From JTS-RE37 sp963756115 (lineage in GTDB: Bacteria > Bacteroidota > Bacteroidia > Flavobacteriales > Flavobacteriaceae), in contig CAVWMN010000009.1 in assembly GCA_963756115.1 (NCBI GenBank), forward strand, positions 1 to 64,000: DNA of 64,000 nucleotides, read 5' to 3'. The notes under the pieces were generated by a model, which saw nothing but the letters and a program-made list of their open reading frames with translations, ran no database searches and had not been told where the DNA came from. How positions within the stretch are numbered: the stretch's first letter is position 1; each line of letters opens with the position of its first letter. This document shows positions 37,666-46,856 of the stretch, one piece after another. Position numbers and translations under genes: made by a program.

Positions 37666-38925
37666 ATGACACACAAACCAAAAATAGTTATAATAGGGGC
37701 AGGATTCGGTGGTATTTCAATGGCCAAAGCTTTGAGGGATAAGCCAGTTGAAGTTCTGATGCTCGATCAGAACAATTACCACATTTTTCAACCCTTGTTG
37801 TACCAGGTTGCTACCGGAGGCCTGGAGCCGGGCAGTATTGCCTATCCCGTACGCCGTATTTTCCGGGCGTACAGGAACATCCGTTTCCGGATGGCGGAGG
37901 TCCTTGAAATTGACCAGTTGAAAAATACGGTTGCAACATCCATCGGTTCCTTTGACTATGACTACCTTGTTATTGCCACAGGGAGCCAGAATAACTTCTT
38001 TAATTTTGAATCGGTAAAGGACCAGTTACTGTCACTTAAATCCATTACCGACGCCCTGAACCTTCGGAGTTATGTTTTTCAAAACCTGGAAAGGGCCCTG
38101 GCCAACCGCGGACAGGAAACCCTGGAAGAAATCGTCAATATCGCCATCGTAGGTGGTGGGCCGGCAGGTCTTGAGTTAGCAGGGGCGCTCGCTGAAATGA
38201 AACGGTTTGTGCTTCCTAAGGATTTCCCGGAACTGGACCTGACAAGAATGCACATAAACCTATACCAATCAGGGGACAGGCTATTGCCTGCCATGTCTGA
38301 ACAGGCTTCTGCCAAAAGCCTGGAATACCTCAGTGGAATGGGCGTGAATGTATTTCTGAATTCGAGGGTGAACGCATACGACGGCGATAATATCACCCTG
38401 GTGGATGGCACTACCTTCCCAACCGATACGGTGATATGGACCGCCGGTGTAAAAGGGGCACCTATATCCAACCTACCGCCTGAAATGATTCTTCCCGGCA
38501 ATCGGATCTGGGTAGACGAGTTTAACAGGGTTGCCGGAACACCGAACATATTTGCCATCGGGGATGTTGCAGCGACCGTTACACCGGAAAATCCCAAAGG
38601 TTTGCCAATGGTAGCACCCGTTGCACAACAGCAGGGGGTACACCTGGCCAGAAACATCATTGCCCTGATTGCCAACAGGCCCATGAAACCCTTTAATTAT
38701 AACAATAAAGGGGTGATGGCTACCATAGGCCGTAAAAAAGCCGTCGTAGACCTTCCCAAATTCAGGTTTCAGGGGACATTTGCGTGGTTCGTCTGGATGT
38801 TTGTCCATATTTTTTCACTGGTGGGGTTCAGGAGCAAATTGATGGCATTTATTGACTGGTCTGTTAATTATATCAGTTATGACCGCCCCCTCGGGCTGAT
38901 CATCAGGCCTTTCCGAAGGCAATAA
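37666..38925 (+). CDS. ndh: Type II NADH dehydrogenase (NDH-2)
   Basis: 419 residues with two Rossmann folds: FAD binding at IIGAGFGGISMAK (residues 9-21) and NAD binding at IVGGGPAGLELAG (about 165-177). The FAD-contacting IFAIGDVAAT is near 303, followed by the quinone-site region AQQQGVHLARNI. A C-terminal membrane-attaching segment (about 365-410, with WFVWMFVHIFSLVGF) is present. NDH-2 passes electrons from NADH to quinone without pumping protons. It lies 9 nt before mscS and is probably co-transcribed with it. Confidence 0.92.
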   Translation: MTHKPKIVIIGAGFGGISMAKALRDKPVEVLMLDQNNYHIFQPLLYQVATGGLEPGSIAYPVRRIFRAYRNIRFRMAEVLEIDQLKNTVATSIGSFDYDYLVIATGSQNNFFNFESVKDQLLSLKSITDALNLRSYVFQNLERALANRGQETLEEIVNIAIVGGGPAGLELAGALAEMKRFVLPKDFPELDLTRMHINLYQSGDRLLPAMSEQASAKSLEYLSGMGVNVFLNSRVNAYDGDNITLVDGTTFPTDTVIWTAGVKGAPISNLPPEMILPGNRIWVDEFNRVAGTPNIFAIGDVAATVTPENPKGLPMVAPVAQQQGVHLARNIIALIANRPMKPFNYNNKGVMATIGRKKAVVDLPKFRFQGTFAWFVWMFVHIFSLVGFRSKLMAFIDWSVNYISYDRPLGLIIRPFRRQ

Positions 38926-38934
38926 AAGTAGCCT

Positions 38935-39804
38935 ATGAAAGAAATTATCAACTATTTAAAGGAAGATATTGGCCTGTTGATCCATATTACGTTGATCGCA
39001 GTGGTTACCCTATTTATTTATTTCTCAGTAAACCATGCGGTCAACCGCTTTATAGCAAGACAAAGCAAAAAGGATCATTTTGATGCAACCAATGCCAAAT
39101 TCCTGCAACGGATTTTGAATGCGTTAATACTGATGATCGGTTTTGGTCTTGTCATTTTTTTAATCCCCAGCCTGAAGCATATTGCCACGACCTTGTTGGC
39201 CGGGGCAGGCGTTATTGTCGCTGTAATAGGTTTCTCTTCACAACAGGTACTGGCCAATTTCATCAGCGGCATCATGATTGTAGTCACTAAACCGTACCGG
39301 ATTAAGGACAGGGTGGCCCTCAGGGATATGGAAGGAATCGTGGAAGATATTACGCTGCGCCATACGGTCATCCGGAATTTCGAGAACAAACGCATTATCA
39401 TCCCCAATTCCATCATGAACAACGAGGTTATCATAAATGCCAATTTTGCGGAAGACATTTGTTGTGAATGGGTGGAAATAGGGATATCCTATACCGCTGA
39501 CATCAAGAAAGCAAAGGCACTTATAAGAGAGGAGGTCGTCCGGCACCCCTTGTTTATAGACCATCGCAATAAAAAAGAAATAGAAGCAGGGGAAGACCAA
39601 GCCCCGGTAAGGGTGGTTTCGGTAGGTGATTTTGCCATAACGCTAAGGGCGTGGACCTGGGCTGCAAACCCAGGAGATGCTTTTATCCTGGGATGTGATC
39701 TGAATGAGAATATCAAGGAGCGGTTTGAAAGGGAAGGAATAGAAATTCCGTATCCCTACAGCAATGTGATCCTTAAAAAGGACAAGGAGACCGCAAAAGA
39801 GTAG
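38935..39804 (+). CDS. Small-conductance mechanosensitive ion channel (MscS family)
   Basis: 289 residues: three membrane helices in the first 115 residues, with the pore-lining TM3 rich in Gly and Ala ('TTLLAGAGVIVAVIGFSSQQ', about 83-102), then the MscS beta domain and an alpha/beta C-terminal domain. Such channels open under membrane tension and release solutes on osmotic down-shock. The position behind NDH-2 and before stress-type genes suggests a stress-response setting. A hairpin that could end transcription lies 139 nt downstream. Confidence 0.92.
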   Translation: MKEIINYLKEDIGLLIHITLIAVVTLFIYFSVNHAVNRFIARQSKKDHFDATNAKFLQRILNALILMIGFGLVIFLIPSLKHIATTLLAGAGVIVAVIGFSSQQVLANFISGIMIVVTKPYRIKDRVALRDMEGIVEDITLRHTVIRNFENKRIIIPNSIMNNEVIINANFAEDICCEWVEIGISYTADIKKAKALIREEVVRHPLFIDHRNKKEIEAGEDQAPVRVVSVGDFAITLRAWTWAANPGDAFILGCDLNENIKERFEREGIEIPYPYSNVILKKDKETAKE

Positions 39805-40228
39805 TCCGTATGGCATGGTCTCAGGGCCTGCTGGTGCGACTTGTAAATCCGCCTGTCTCTTAACTCAAAATAACCCCTGCCAACAACATGGTTCAAAATT
39901 CAGCCAAACCCATTCAGAAGCTCATTCTGAGGTACTAACCCCAACTGTATGCTGCTTCTGCGCATACAGTTTAACTTCCCCAATACAGAGCGATTTTTAA
40001 TGTGGTCTGTACCGGCATAAGATAGCGGTTAGGGCCGCCAGGTGTTATAACTTCCTTAAAAAAAGGCCCTCTGCTACTTAGGTAGCAGAGCTGGCCGGAA
40101 TCCCATGGTACCTTTATCTATATTTTGAAACACCTGGGATATGGTAAAGGACCCTCCGGTTGTGCCGGTGGAAATGGGTTCTCGTCCCGGCAGTAATCCG
40201 GCACATGTTAACCCTTAAATATACTATT
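39805..40228 (+). other. Hairpin-rich intergenic region of 424 bp
   Basis: No credible gene. It holds three perfect hairpins: AACTGTATGC/GCATACAGTT (39943-39952 with 39962-39971, a possible terminator of ndh-mscS without a T run), CTCTGCTAC/GTAGCAGAG (40069-40090, preceded by an A7 run) and GTGCCGG/CCGGCAC (40162-40168 with 40198-40204, in the leader of the next gene). Confidence 0.6.
40072..40116 (+). promoter_or_regulatory. Shared 14-nt motif plus -7 box upstream of a small unknown gene
   Basis: TGCTACTTAGGTAG (40072-40085) is followed after 23 nt by TACCTTTA (40109-40116). The identical 14-mer, with the same -7 box 24 nt further on, recurs at 43903-43948. CTAC-TTAG-GTAG is dyad symmetric at its ends, as an operator would be. 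Confidence 0.5.
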
Positions 40229-40438
40229 ATGATACACGGAATGGATGATCGAAATCAATTGGAACGGCTGCACGACAGGCACAAAAGGTTTTCACTGGAA
40301 GTTTATGACCATTTGACAGCCCGGGAAGAAGAGAAAATGTTGGATGCACAACGGAAACTACGGGAGATAGAACAGGAACTCGAAACGTTCAGGAAAAAAT
40401 TGATGAGCACCCGGAACAGATCGGACTCCAAAGTATAA
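40229..40438 (+). CDS. Small coiled-coil protein of unknown function
   Basis: 69 residues, highly charged, with a helix of heptad pattern over most of its length (LTAREEEKMLDAQRKLREIE region). No signal peptide, membrane segment or cysteine. ATG 40229 is used because upstream in-frame codons translate through the GTGCCGG hairpin. I do not recognise a family. Its promoter shares a motif with the unknown gene at 43968, suggesting joint control. Confidence 0.6.
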   Translation: MIHGMDDRNQLERLHDRHKRFSLEVYDHLTAREEEKMLDAQRKLREIEQELETFRKKLMSTRNRSDSKV

Positions 40439-40515
40439 AGGTTAAGGATAATGGACCCCTTTTGGTTGCAGTAATTGCCGATCGCACAAATAAGAACAGT
40501 ATAAAATCACATGAA

Positions 40516-41055
40516 ATGAAAAAGAGTGTTTTAAGTTTATGCCTGATGTCAATAGGGCTAGGGTCCTATTCACAGGAGGTTGTTTATCAGGCGAAGATTG
40601 AAAAGGAGCAAATCCCCGCAGCCATCCTGGAAGCCATTGTTACTGATTTTCCGGAATACACAACGGAGGAGTTCTATGCAATACCTCTTGAATTTGTAGA
40701 AGGGGATGTAATTGTTAACCACGCTGTTTCATCAACGGATGACTATGACACCTTTGATGTGATGCTGGAAGGCAAAGGGCGGACCATGGTGGCCACATAT
40801 GACCGGTATGGAAACTTCATTCACGCTATGGAACATGTAAAAAATGGCGTATTGCCGGAAGCTGTAAGGACTGCAATGGCCAAATCCTATCCGGGTTGGA
40901 GCCTTGACAAGGATTCCTATACCATGAGCCACCAGCGATTGGGAAAAAATAAGGAGCGTTACCGTATGGAATTGAGCAAAGGTGATCAGAGGATCCATGT
41001 GTATACTGATGCCAATGGTAACATAGTAAACAACCCCCGTATAAAGAACAATTAA
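40516..41055 (+). CDS. Secreted PepSY-like protein
   Basis: 179 residues. The signal peptide (MKKSVLSLCLMSIGLGSYS, cleavage before QE) is followed by two PepSY-like units: about 35-95 with IPAAILEAIVTDFPEYTTEE and about 110-175 with AVRTAMAKSYPGW and KDQRIHVYTDANG-like strands. Such domains in Bacteroidota are small periplasmic or outer-membrane-facing proteins that often accompany two-component systems; their activity is not established. ATG 40516 is taken as the start of the signal peptide. A second member of the family lies at 57126. Confidence 0.82.
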   Translation: MKKSVLSLCLMSIGLGSYSQEVVYQAKIEKEQIPAAILEAIVTDFPEYTTEEFYAIPLEFVEGDVIVNHAVSSTDDYDTFDVMLEGKGRTMVATYDRYGNFIHAMEHVKNGVLPEAVRTAMAKSYPGWSLDKDSYTMSHQRLGKNKERYRMELSKGDQRIHVYTDANGNIVNNPRIKNN

Positions 41056-41380
41056 TTCGGCAGGCTGCACGTATGGTTTACAGGTTATATAGCTTTCTGC
41101 AAAAATAAGTGCTATAGAGTTCTGACCCGCGCATCGGAGAATCAATTCGTGTGCAGACTATGCCGTGCCTGGAAAAAGTTTTAAACGGGCAAAGAATTAT
41201 TATGAAGACAAATGTTATGTAAGGGGGGCTTCTGGTCTCCCTTTCTATTTGGATACTTCCTAAATCTTACTTGAATCTTTACTAATTTTAATGGCATAGA
41301 TTGTATCAATCCAGTATCTTTAATATGATTCCGGAATAAGATTCCAAACCATGCCGGCAGGCGCAGCTAAATTGACAGGT
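41056..41380. other. Intergenic region upstream of the universal stress protein gene
   Basis: 325 bp without a gene. A -7 box TATCTTTA lies at 41315-41322. AATCTT direct repeats with 11-bp period (TAAATCTT 41261-41268, TGAATCTT 41272-41279) resemble, in opposite orientation, the half-sites seen at the envelope promoters, but they lack the 7-nt spacing to a -7 box. Confidence 0.45.
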
Positions 41381-41836
41381 ATGAAGAAAGTATGTATTGC
41401 CATGGACTACAATCCATCGGCCAGGAAGATAGCAGAAACAGGACATAGCCTGGCAAGGTCCTTGGATGCAGAGTTAACACTCGTGCATGTCATAACGGAT
41501 GCCGCCTACTACGCTGTGGATTACGCCCCTTTTATGGGCTTTGAAAGCCCTTTTATGCATACCTATAGCGAGCTTGCCGTAGACCTGCGCCGGGGTGCTG
41601 AAAATTATCTTTCGGCTTCGACCCAGCACCTGGGGGGCCGCAACATAAAAACAGCTGTTTTGGAAGGTGATACCGCCCATGCCATTTTGGATTATGCCAG
41701 GGAGCAGAACATGGACCTCCTGGTGATAGGGACTCACAGCCATACTGGTCTGGAGAATATCCTGATGGGCAATACGGCGGTAAAGCTGGTAAAGCATTCG
41801 AAAATCCCAGTCCTTGTAGTGCCGGTAGGAGAGTAA
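41381..41836 (+). CDS. Universal stress protein (UspA family)
   Basis: 151 residues, one Usp domain. It starts with the first strand KKVCIAMDYNPSA (ATG 41381, ten codons after a less likely upstream ATG). The nucleotide loop near the C-terminus reads GTHSHTG...GNTAVK, close to GxxGx9G(S/T) but with Ser in place of the second Gly, so ATP binding may be altered. Usp proteins support survival under starvation and oxidative stress. The gene converges on the Nramp-Usp fusion, whose C-terminal domain is of the same family. Confidence 0.92.
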   Translation: MKKVCIAMDYNPSARKIAETGHSLARSLDAELTLVHVITDAAYYAVDYAPFMGFESPFMHTYSELAVDLRRGAENYLSASTQHLGGRNIKTAVLEGDTAHAILDYAREQNMDLLVIGTHSHTGLENILMGNTAVKLVKHSKIPVLVVPVGE

Positions 41837-41863
41837 CCTTGGAGTGGGAGGAAGCTGTTACCC

Positions 41864-43738
41864 CTATAAGCCTGTAACCACCAACACCGGGACTTTTACC
41901 TGATGGCGCACCTTGCTGATAGTAGTGCCGAGGATCAGGTCTTTAAAAGCTCCGTGGCCATGACTGCCCATTACGAGTAAATCGGCATTTACCTCACTGA
42001 CATAACCGGGAATAACTTTTTTAGGACTGTTGAATCCGATCCTGGTTTCTACCACATATCCGGAATCTGATAGTTTTTTGGCATAGGATGCCAGGGTCTT
42101 ACTGTCTTCCAGCGTTTCCAGGTCCCTGATATCAGCTCCAAACAGCAGGGCTCCCGGAGTTTCCACCACGTGGACCATAAAATACGCTGCCTTGGTTCCC
42201 CCAATTGCAATAGCTGAATTGATGACCTGTGCGTCTATATCGCTGAAATCAAGTGCCAGGACAATTCGTTTGTAGCTGGAAATGGGTACCGGGTTGATAG
42301 CTTCAAATTTTCGGTGCGGGGAATGTTGTAGTTTTTGCCCAATCCGTACGAATAACGGTTTTAATATAATATAAAGCAACAAAAGTGCTGCCCCGGTACA
42401 AAGCGGTATCAATAGCAGGCCCAATAGAAAAGGATGGGTGGAATCCCCGAGCCATCCGGCCATTTCATCATAGACCAGCCTGGCATTGAGGAGAACGATC
42501 ACCGCTACTGTTATCCAGGAAAAGACCCTGGTAACGGTTTTAATATGAAACCCCTCCATTTTCTGACGGTCACTCACAAAATGTATCAGGGGAACAATGG
42601 CAAAGCCCAGCTGAAGGCTTAAGACTACCTGGCTCAAAACAAGGAGTTCGTTGATGGCATCTTCCCCCATTAGTATAATGACGAGGCAGGCCGGAACAAC
42701 TGCGAGTAAACGGGTAATGATGCGACGCACCCAGGGTTTGATGCGGATATTAAGATACCCCTCCATGATGATCTGTCCGGCCAGCGTGCCGGTAATTGTG
42801 GAACTCTGCCCGGCAGCGATCAATGCGACAGCAAACAGTATGGGCGCGAATTTAGACCCCAGGAGGGGTTCCAGGAACCGGTGGGCATCCTTGATTTCCG
42901 CAACTTCATACATACCATTCTTAAAAAAGGTGGATGCTGCCAGGATGAGGATGGCTGCATTCACCAGCAGGGCCAGGTTAAGGGCAACCGCAGAATCTAT
43001 AAAGTTGAATCGCAGGGCTTCCCGGATACTTTTCCGGTCGCGGCCAAATTTACGTGTTTGTACCAAAGCAGAATGAAGATAGAGGTTATGAGGCATCACC
43101 GTGGCCCCGATGATACCGATAGTGATATATAATGCAGTATCATTTGGGATACTCGGAATCAAGCCTTTGCCTATGGAAATAATATCTGGCCTGGCTAATA
43201 CCATTTCTGCCATAAATGCGAGTCCGATAACTACGATCAATGCAAAAATAAAGGCTTCCATGACGCGCATTCCGCGGTTGATCAAAAAAATCAGTAAAAA
43301 TGTATCGATCATAGTAATGACCACCCCAATTATAAGGGGTATTCCAAACAGGAGCTGGAGACCAAGAGCCATGCCTATGACTTCTGCAAGGTCGCAGGCA
43401 ATAATCGCAATCTCCGCCAAAAGGTAAAGGAACAAATTGATCACCCGGGGATAGGTTTCCCTGGAGGCCTGTGCCAGATCCAGTTTTCGGACTACCCCCA
43501 ACCGGGCACTCAGGCTTTGCAGGAGCAACGCCATCAGGTTAGACATCAACAATACCCAGATAAGCCGATATCCAAACTGGCTTCCTCCGGCAATGTCTGT
43601 CGCCCAGTTGCCAGGGTCCATATATCCCACGCTGATAAGATAGGCTGGACCGATAAAGGCAAAGAGTTTTCGCCAGTAACCCTTTTTAATTCCGGTATCT
43701 ATACTGGAATGGACTTCTTCCAGGGACTTTCCCGACAT
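41864..43738 (-). CDS. mntH: Nramp divalent metal transporter fused to a C-terminal Usp domain
   Basis: 624 residues. Residues 1-450 are an Nramp (MntH) transporter with about 11 membrane helices and both metal-site motifs: GYMDPGNWATD in TM1 (about 38-48) and VMPHNLYLHS in TM6 (about 213-222). Residues about 470-624 are a cytoplasmic Usp domain with a proper nucleotide loop, GSHGHGAFKDLILG. Nramp carries Mn2+ or Fe2+ inward with protons. The fused Usp domain may couple uptake to ATP or cAMP binding; that is inference. A -7 box TACATTTA lies at 43768-43761. Confidence 0.94.
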   Translation of the reverse strand: MSGKSLEEVHSSIDTGIKKGYWRKLFAFIGPAYLISVGYMDPGNWATDIAGGSQFGYRLIWVLLMSNLMALLLQSLSARLGVVRKLDLAQASRETYPRVINLFLYLLAEIAIIACDLAEVIGMALGLQLLFGIPLIIGVVITMIDTFLLIFLINRGMRVMEAFIFALIVVIGLAFMAEMVLARPDIISIGKGLIPSIPNDTALYITIGIIGATVMPHNLYLHSALVQTRKFGRDRKSIREALRFNFIDSAVALNLALLVNAAILILAASTFFKNGMYEVAEIKDAHRFLEPLLGSKFAPILFAVALIAAGQSSTITGTLAGQIIMEGYLNIRIKPWVRRIITRLLAVVPACLVIILMGEDAINELLVLSQVVLSLQLGFAIVPLIHFVSDRQKMEGFHIKTVTRVFSWITVAVIVLLNARLVYDEMAGWLGDSTHPFLLGLLLIPLCTGAALLLLYIILKPLFVRIGQKLQHSPHRKFEAINPVPISSYKRIVLALDFSDIDAQVINSAIAIGGTKAAYFMVHVVETPGALLFGADIRDLETLEDSKTLASYAKKLSDSGYVVETRIGFNSPKKVIPGYVSEVNADLLVMGSHGHGAFKDLILGTTISKVRHQVKVPVLVVTGL

Positions 43739-43902
43739 AGCGTATACCTAATTTCAGGATTAAATGTACTCTTTTTACGATTTCGAAGACTTCAGATGCG
43801 TTAATAAATATGGCTTGAAAAAACGACTGTAAATTAGGATATTCACCTAGTTGGGCAGCTATATTCCAGGTCGACTAAAAAAGAAAGAGATTTACATAAT
43901 TT

Positions 43903-43948
43903 TGCTACTTAGGTAGTACAACACCAGCAATTATTCCATTACCTTTAG
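43903..43948 (+). promoter_or_regulatory. Shared 14-nt motif plus -7 box upstream of an unknown gene
   Basis: TGCTACTTAGGTAG (43903-43916), 24 nt, TACCTTTA (43941-43948). Same motif, same -7 box and nearly the same distance as at 40072-40116. An alternative -7 box TAATTTTG (43897-43904) overlaps the motif, so binding there could switch between promoters. Confidence 0.5.
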
Positions 43949-43967
43949 TAGACAATTTTAAACGGGT

Positions 43968-44396
43968 ATGAATAATATAAAAGCCCAGTATTTACTTGAA
44001 GCCGGACTAGGAATTTTGCATTTTCAGGCAATGGAATGGATAGAGGAAGCCGAATTTGATATACATGAATTATCCGTGCTCGGCTTATTGTCCAATTCAA
44101 AAGAAGCCCCGGACCCCGTGGCGGAACAGAAACATAAGGACATCATACTGACCCTTGACAGGTACCTGAAAAGGTTATCCGGAGAATTGCTACCGGAATT
44201 GCAGCAGTATGAACGGTATCTGTCCGGGCTTATGATGGAAGGGACAGAAATAAAGGAGGGTTCCTATCGACCGAAACACAAAGCACTCACCCAAAAAATA
44301 AGCAAGCTCGACACAGATATCAAACGCCTGAAAAAAGAGGTTTATGCATACCTTGTAGTTGGGCATCATCAGCAACGTCACGGATTTCCATTGTAA
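43968..44396 (+). CDS. Hypothetical protein
   Basis: 142 residues, predicted helical and soluble, with a charged helical stretch at about 85-125 ('KISKLDTDIKRLKKEVY'). No signal peptide, known motif or cysteine pair. I do not recognise the family. The 12-nt gap to the permease downstream suggests co-transcription. The promoter shares a 14-nt motif with the small gene at 40229. Confidence 0.7.
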   Translation: MNNIKAQYLLEAGLGILHFQAMEWIEEAEFDIHELSVLGLLSNSKEAPDPVAEQKHKDIILTLDRYLKRLSGELLPELQQYERYLSGLMMEGTEIKEGSYRPKHKALTQKISKLDTDIKRLKKEVYAYLVVGHHQQRHGFPL

Positions 44397-44408
44397 TGGT
44401 CCCCCAAA

Positions 44409-45932
44409 GTGAATAACAAGAATTTTACCCTCAGATACGGCAAGTATTTCAGAAGAAAGAGTGCCGAGCAGCTTCAAAATGAATCCGATAATTCTTCCCT
44501 TAAAAGGAGTCTGAATGCATTTGACCTTACCATGCTTGGTATTGGGGCAATCATTGGTACAGGCATATTTGTCTTGACAGGAGAAGCTGCGGCAGGGACC
44601 GAGCATGCATTGGGTGCCGGCCCGGCCATTACCATTAGTTTTGTGATAACGGGCCTTGCCTGTTGTTTTGCAGCGCTCTGCTATGCAGAATTTGCCTCTA
44701 TGATCCCTATTTCAGGAAGTGCCTATACCTATGCATATGCCTCTTTCGGTGAAATATTGGCATGGATCATCGGGTGGGACCTGATCCTGGAATATGCTGT
44801 TGGCAATGTTGCCGTAGCCATAGGCTGGGCCGGCTATTTTAAAAACCTCCTGAATGGCTGGGGATGGTACCTTCCGGGAACCCTTTCGGAAGCTACCGGG
44901 ACAAAGATGGTACAGCTGGCTTCGGGGGAATGGCAACCCATCACGGAGTCCCTGACCCTGAAATACGGCACCGGGCTTGAATCCATGCCGCATGTCACTG
45001 CCCTTCTCAACCTTCCGGCCCTGCTTATAACTTTTGTAATAACAGTGCTGTTGATCATTGGTATAAAGGAATCTGCCCGGACCAATGCCTTCCTTGTAAG
45101 CCTCAAATTGCTTTTGATCGGATTATTTCTGTATTTCGGGTTTCCCCACTTCAACCCGGGGGTGAACTGGCAGGAGTTTGCACCCAACGGATGGCACGGT
45201 ATCATGAGCGGGGCGGCCCTCGTTTTCTTTGCATACATAGGTTTTGATGCCGTGAGCACTACCGCAGAAGAAGCAAAAAACCCCAAACGCGACCTGCCCA
45301 TCGGAATGATAGCTGCTTTGGTTATCTGTACCCTTTTATACATTATTGTTGCCGCAGTCCTTACCGGAATGGTCCCCCTAAGTATACTCGATAATGAGCA
45401 TCCCGTGGCCGCGGCGCTCGCCGCAGTTGGGGAGGGCAAGATTGGCTTGGTGGTTTCGCTAGGGATAACCCTGACGATGCCCACAGTTCTGCTGGTTATG
45501 CAATTGGGGCAGGTGCGTATATTTTATTCCATGAGCAGGGATGGGCTGCTGCCAAAGAAATTCAGCCGCGTCAGCCTCAGGTTCAGGACCCCTGTCTTTT
45601 CCACTATTGTGGTAGGCCTTGTGGTGGGCTTGCTGGCAGCCTGTATGGATATCGGGGAAGTGGCGGAGCTCACCAATATCGGAACCCTGTTTGCATTTAT
45701 TGTCGTAGCTGTCGGGATATGGATCCTCCGGATACAACAACCGGATCGCAAGCGGGTATTCAAGGTTCCAGCCTATCAGGTTATCTGCAGTGGTGCCATC
45801 CTTGTGTGTGGCTATCTGATGACATCACTTCCCCTGATTACGTGGCTGAGGTTTGGCATATGGATGGTCCTTGGGTTTATCATTTACTTTCTGTACAGCA
45901 GAACCCGCAGCAATTTGAACAGTGATGGATAA
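44409..45932 (+). CDS. APC superfamily amino acid permease (cationic amino acid transporter type)
   Basis: 507 residues with 12-13 membrane helices. TM1 has the unwound substrate loop GIGAIIGTGIFVLTG (about 37-51), typical of APC transporters; the CAT-type FFAYIGFDAVSTTAEEAKNP segment is near 280. The first in-frame codon is GTG at 44409, which gives the 35-residue cytoplasmic N-terminus usual in this group (RRKSAEQLQNE...LKRSLNAFDL). Likely proton- or amino-acid-coupled import or exchange of basic amino acids; the exact substrate is unknown. Confidence 0.92.
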   Translation: MNNKNFTLRYGKYFRRKSAEQLQNESDNSSLKRSLNAFDLTMLGIGAIIGTGIFVLTGEAAAGTEHALGAGPAITISFVITGLACCFAALCYAEFASMIPISGSAYTYAYASFGEILAWIIGWDLILEYAVGNVAVAIGWAGYFKNLLNGWGWYLPGTLSEATGTKMVQLASGEWQPITESLTLKYGTGLESMPHVTALLNLPALLITFVITVLLIIGIKESARTNAFLVSLKLLLIGLFLYFGFPHFNPGVNWQEFAPNGWHGIMSGAALVFFAYIGFDAVSTTAEEAKNPKRDLPIGMIAALVICTLLYIIVAAVLTGMVPLSILDNEHPVAAALAAVGEGKIGLVVSLGITLTMPTVLLVMQLGQVRIFYSMSRDGLLPKKFSRVSLRFRTPVFSTIVVGLVVGLLAACMDIGEVAELTNIGTLFAFIVVAVGIWILRIQQPDRKRVFKVPAYQVICSGAILVCGYLMTSLPLITWLRFGIWMVLGFIIYFLYSRTRSNLNSDG

Positions 45933-46024
45933 ACCGTCCACTGAGATTTGCTCCCGGAATCCTTGGGTATCTATCGATTTACTCTTAATTTCCTGTAGTA
46001 TAAACCCATACCATACTCAATAAT

Positions 46025-46843
46025 ATGAAAAACTCCAGGATGAGGCTCGCAGGACAAACCGCCATTGTAACTGGTGCCAGTTCCGGAATAGGAAAAGCCG
46101 TAGCATGGGCACTGGGACGGGAAGGTGCCAACGTGGTGGTCAATTATCGTTCCAATCCGGAAATAGCCGAGAACATAGCCCATGAAATAAGCCTGGACAA
46201 TGACTGTGGCGATGCAATTGCGATCCAATGCGATGTAAGCAGGGAGGAGCAGGTAATTGCCATGTTCAATAAGACAACAGGGCATTTCGGAAATGTAGAT
46301 ATCTGCATCGCCAATGCCGGCATACAGAAAGACGCCCCGCTCCACGAAATGACAATGGAGCAATGGCAAATGGTCCTTGACGTGAATCTTACAGGACAAT
46401 TTCTGTGCGTACGGGAGGCTATCAAGGCCTTCATTAAACAAGGGTTGCGACCCGGGATTTCAAAGTCACGCGGTAAAATCATCCACATGAGTTCCGTTCA
46501 TCAGGTTATACCCTGGGCAGGCCATGCCAATTATGCGGCCTCCAAAGGGGCAATCGTTATGTTGATGGAAAGTATTTGCCAGGAATACGCCCCCTTAAAA
46601 ATACGGTGCAACAGCATTGCGCCCGGGGCCATCAAAACCCCTATCAATAAAACTGCATGGAATACCCCTGATGCCCTGACAAAACTTAACAAACTCATTC
46701 CCTATAAACGAATTGGCGTTCCGGAGGATATCGGGCAGGCAGCTGCCTGGCTGGCCTCGGATGATTCTGAATATGTAAACGGAACTACCCTTTTTGTGGA
46801 TGGAGGCATGACCTGTTACCCCGGATTTACCACCAACGGCTGA
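46025..46843 (+). CDS. SDR family oxidoreductase (glucose 1-dehydrogenase-like)
   Basis: 272 residues, classical short-chain dehydrogenase: cofactor loop TGASSGIGKA (about 15-24), NAG motif in CIANAGI, the catalytic Ser in MSSVHQ and YAASKGA (YxxxK) near 170, and the GAIKTPIN and ASDDSEYVNGTTLFVDGGM endings. Sequence pattern is closest to glucose 1-dehydrogenases. It lies 13 nt before the MGH1-like glycoside hydrolase, so the two may act in one pathway in which released sugar is oxidised; that is inference. Confidence 0.9.
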   Translation: MKNSRMRLAGQTAIVTGASSGIGKAVAWALGREGANVVVNYRSNPEIAENIAHEISLDNDCGDAIAIQCDVSREEQVIAMFNKTTGHFGNVDICIANAGIQKDAPLHEMTMEQWQMVLDVNLTGQFLCVREAIKAFIKQGLRPGISKSRGKIIHMSSVHQVIPWAGHANYAASKGAIVMLMESICQEYAPLKIRCNSIAPGAIKTPINKTAWNTPDALTKLNKLIPYKRIGVPEDIGQAAAWLASDDSEYVNGTTLFVDGGMTCYPGFTTNG

Positions 46844-46856
46844 TCTTAAAACCAAA

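Noticed and set aside
39815..40000. 61-codon ORF after mscS
   Set aside because: It covers the AACTGTATGC hairpin, starts right after mscS without a signal and has no protein-like pattern.
41261..41279. AATCTT direct repeats before the usp gene as a sixth site of the regulon
   Set aside because: The period is 11 bp, but the orientation is opposite and there is no -7 box 7 nt away in either direction facing a gene.
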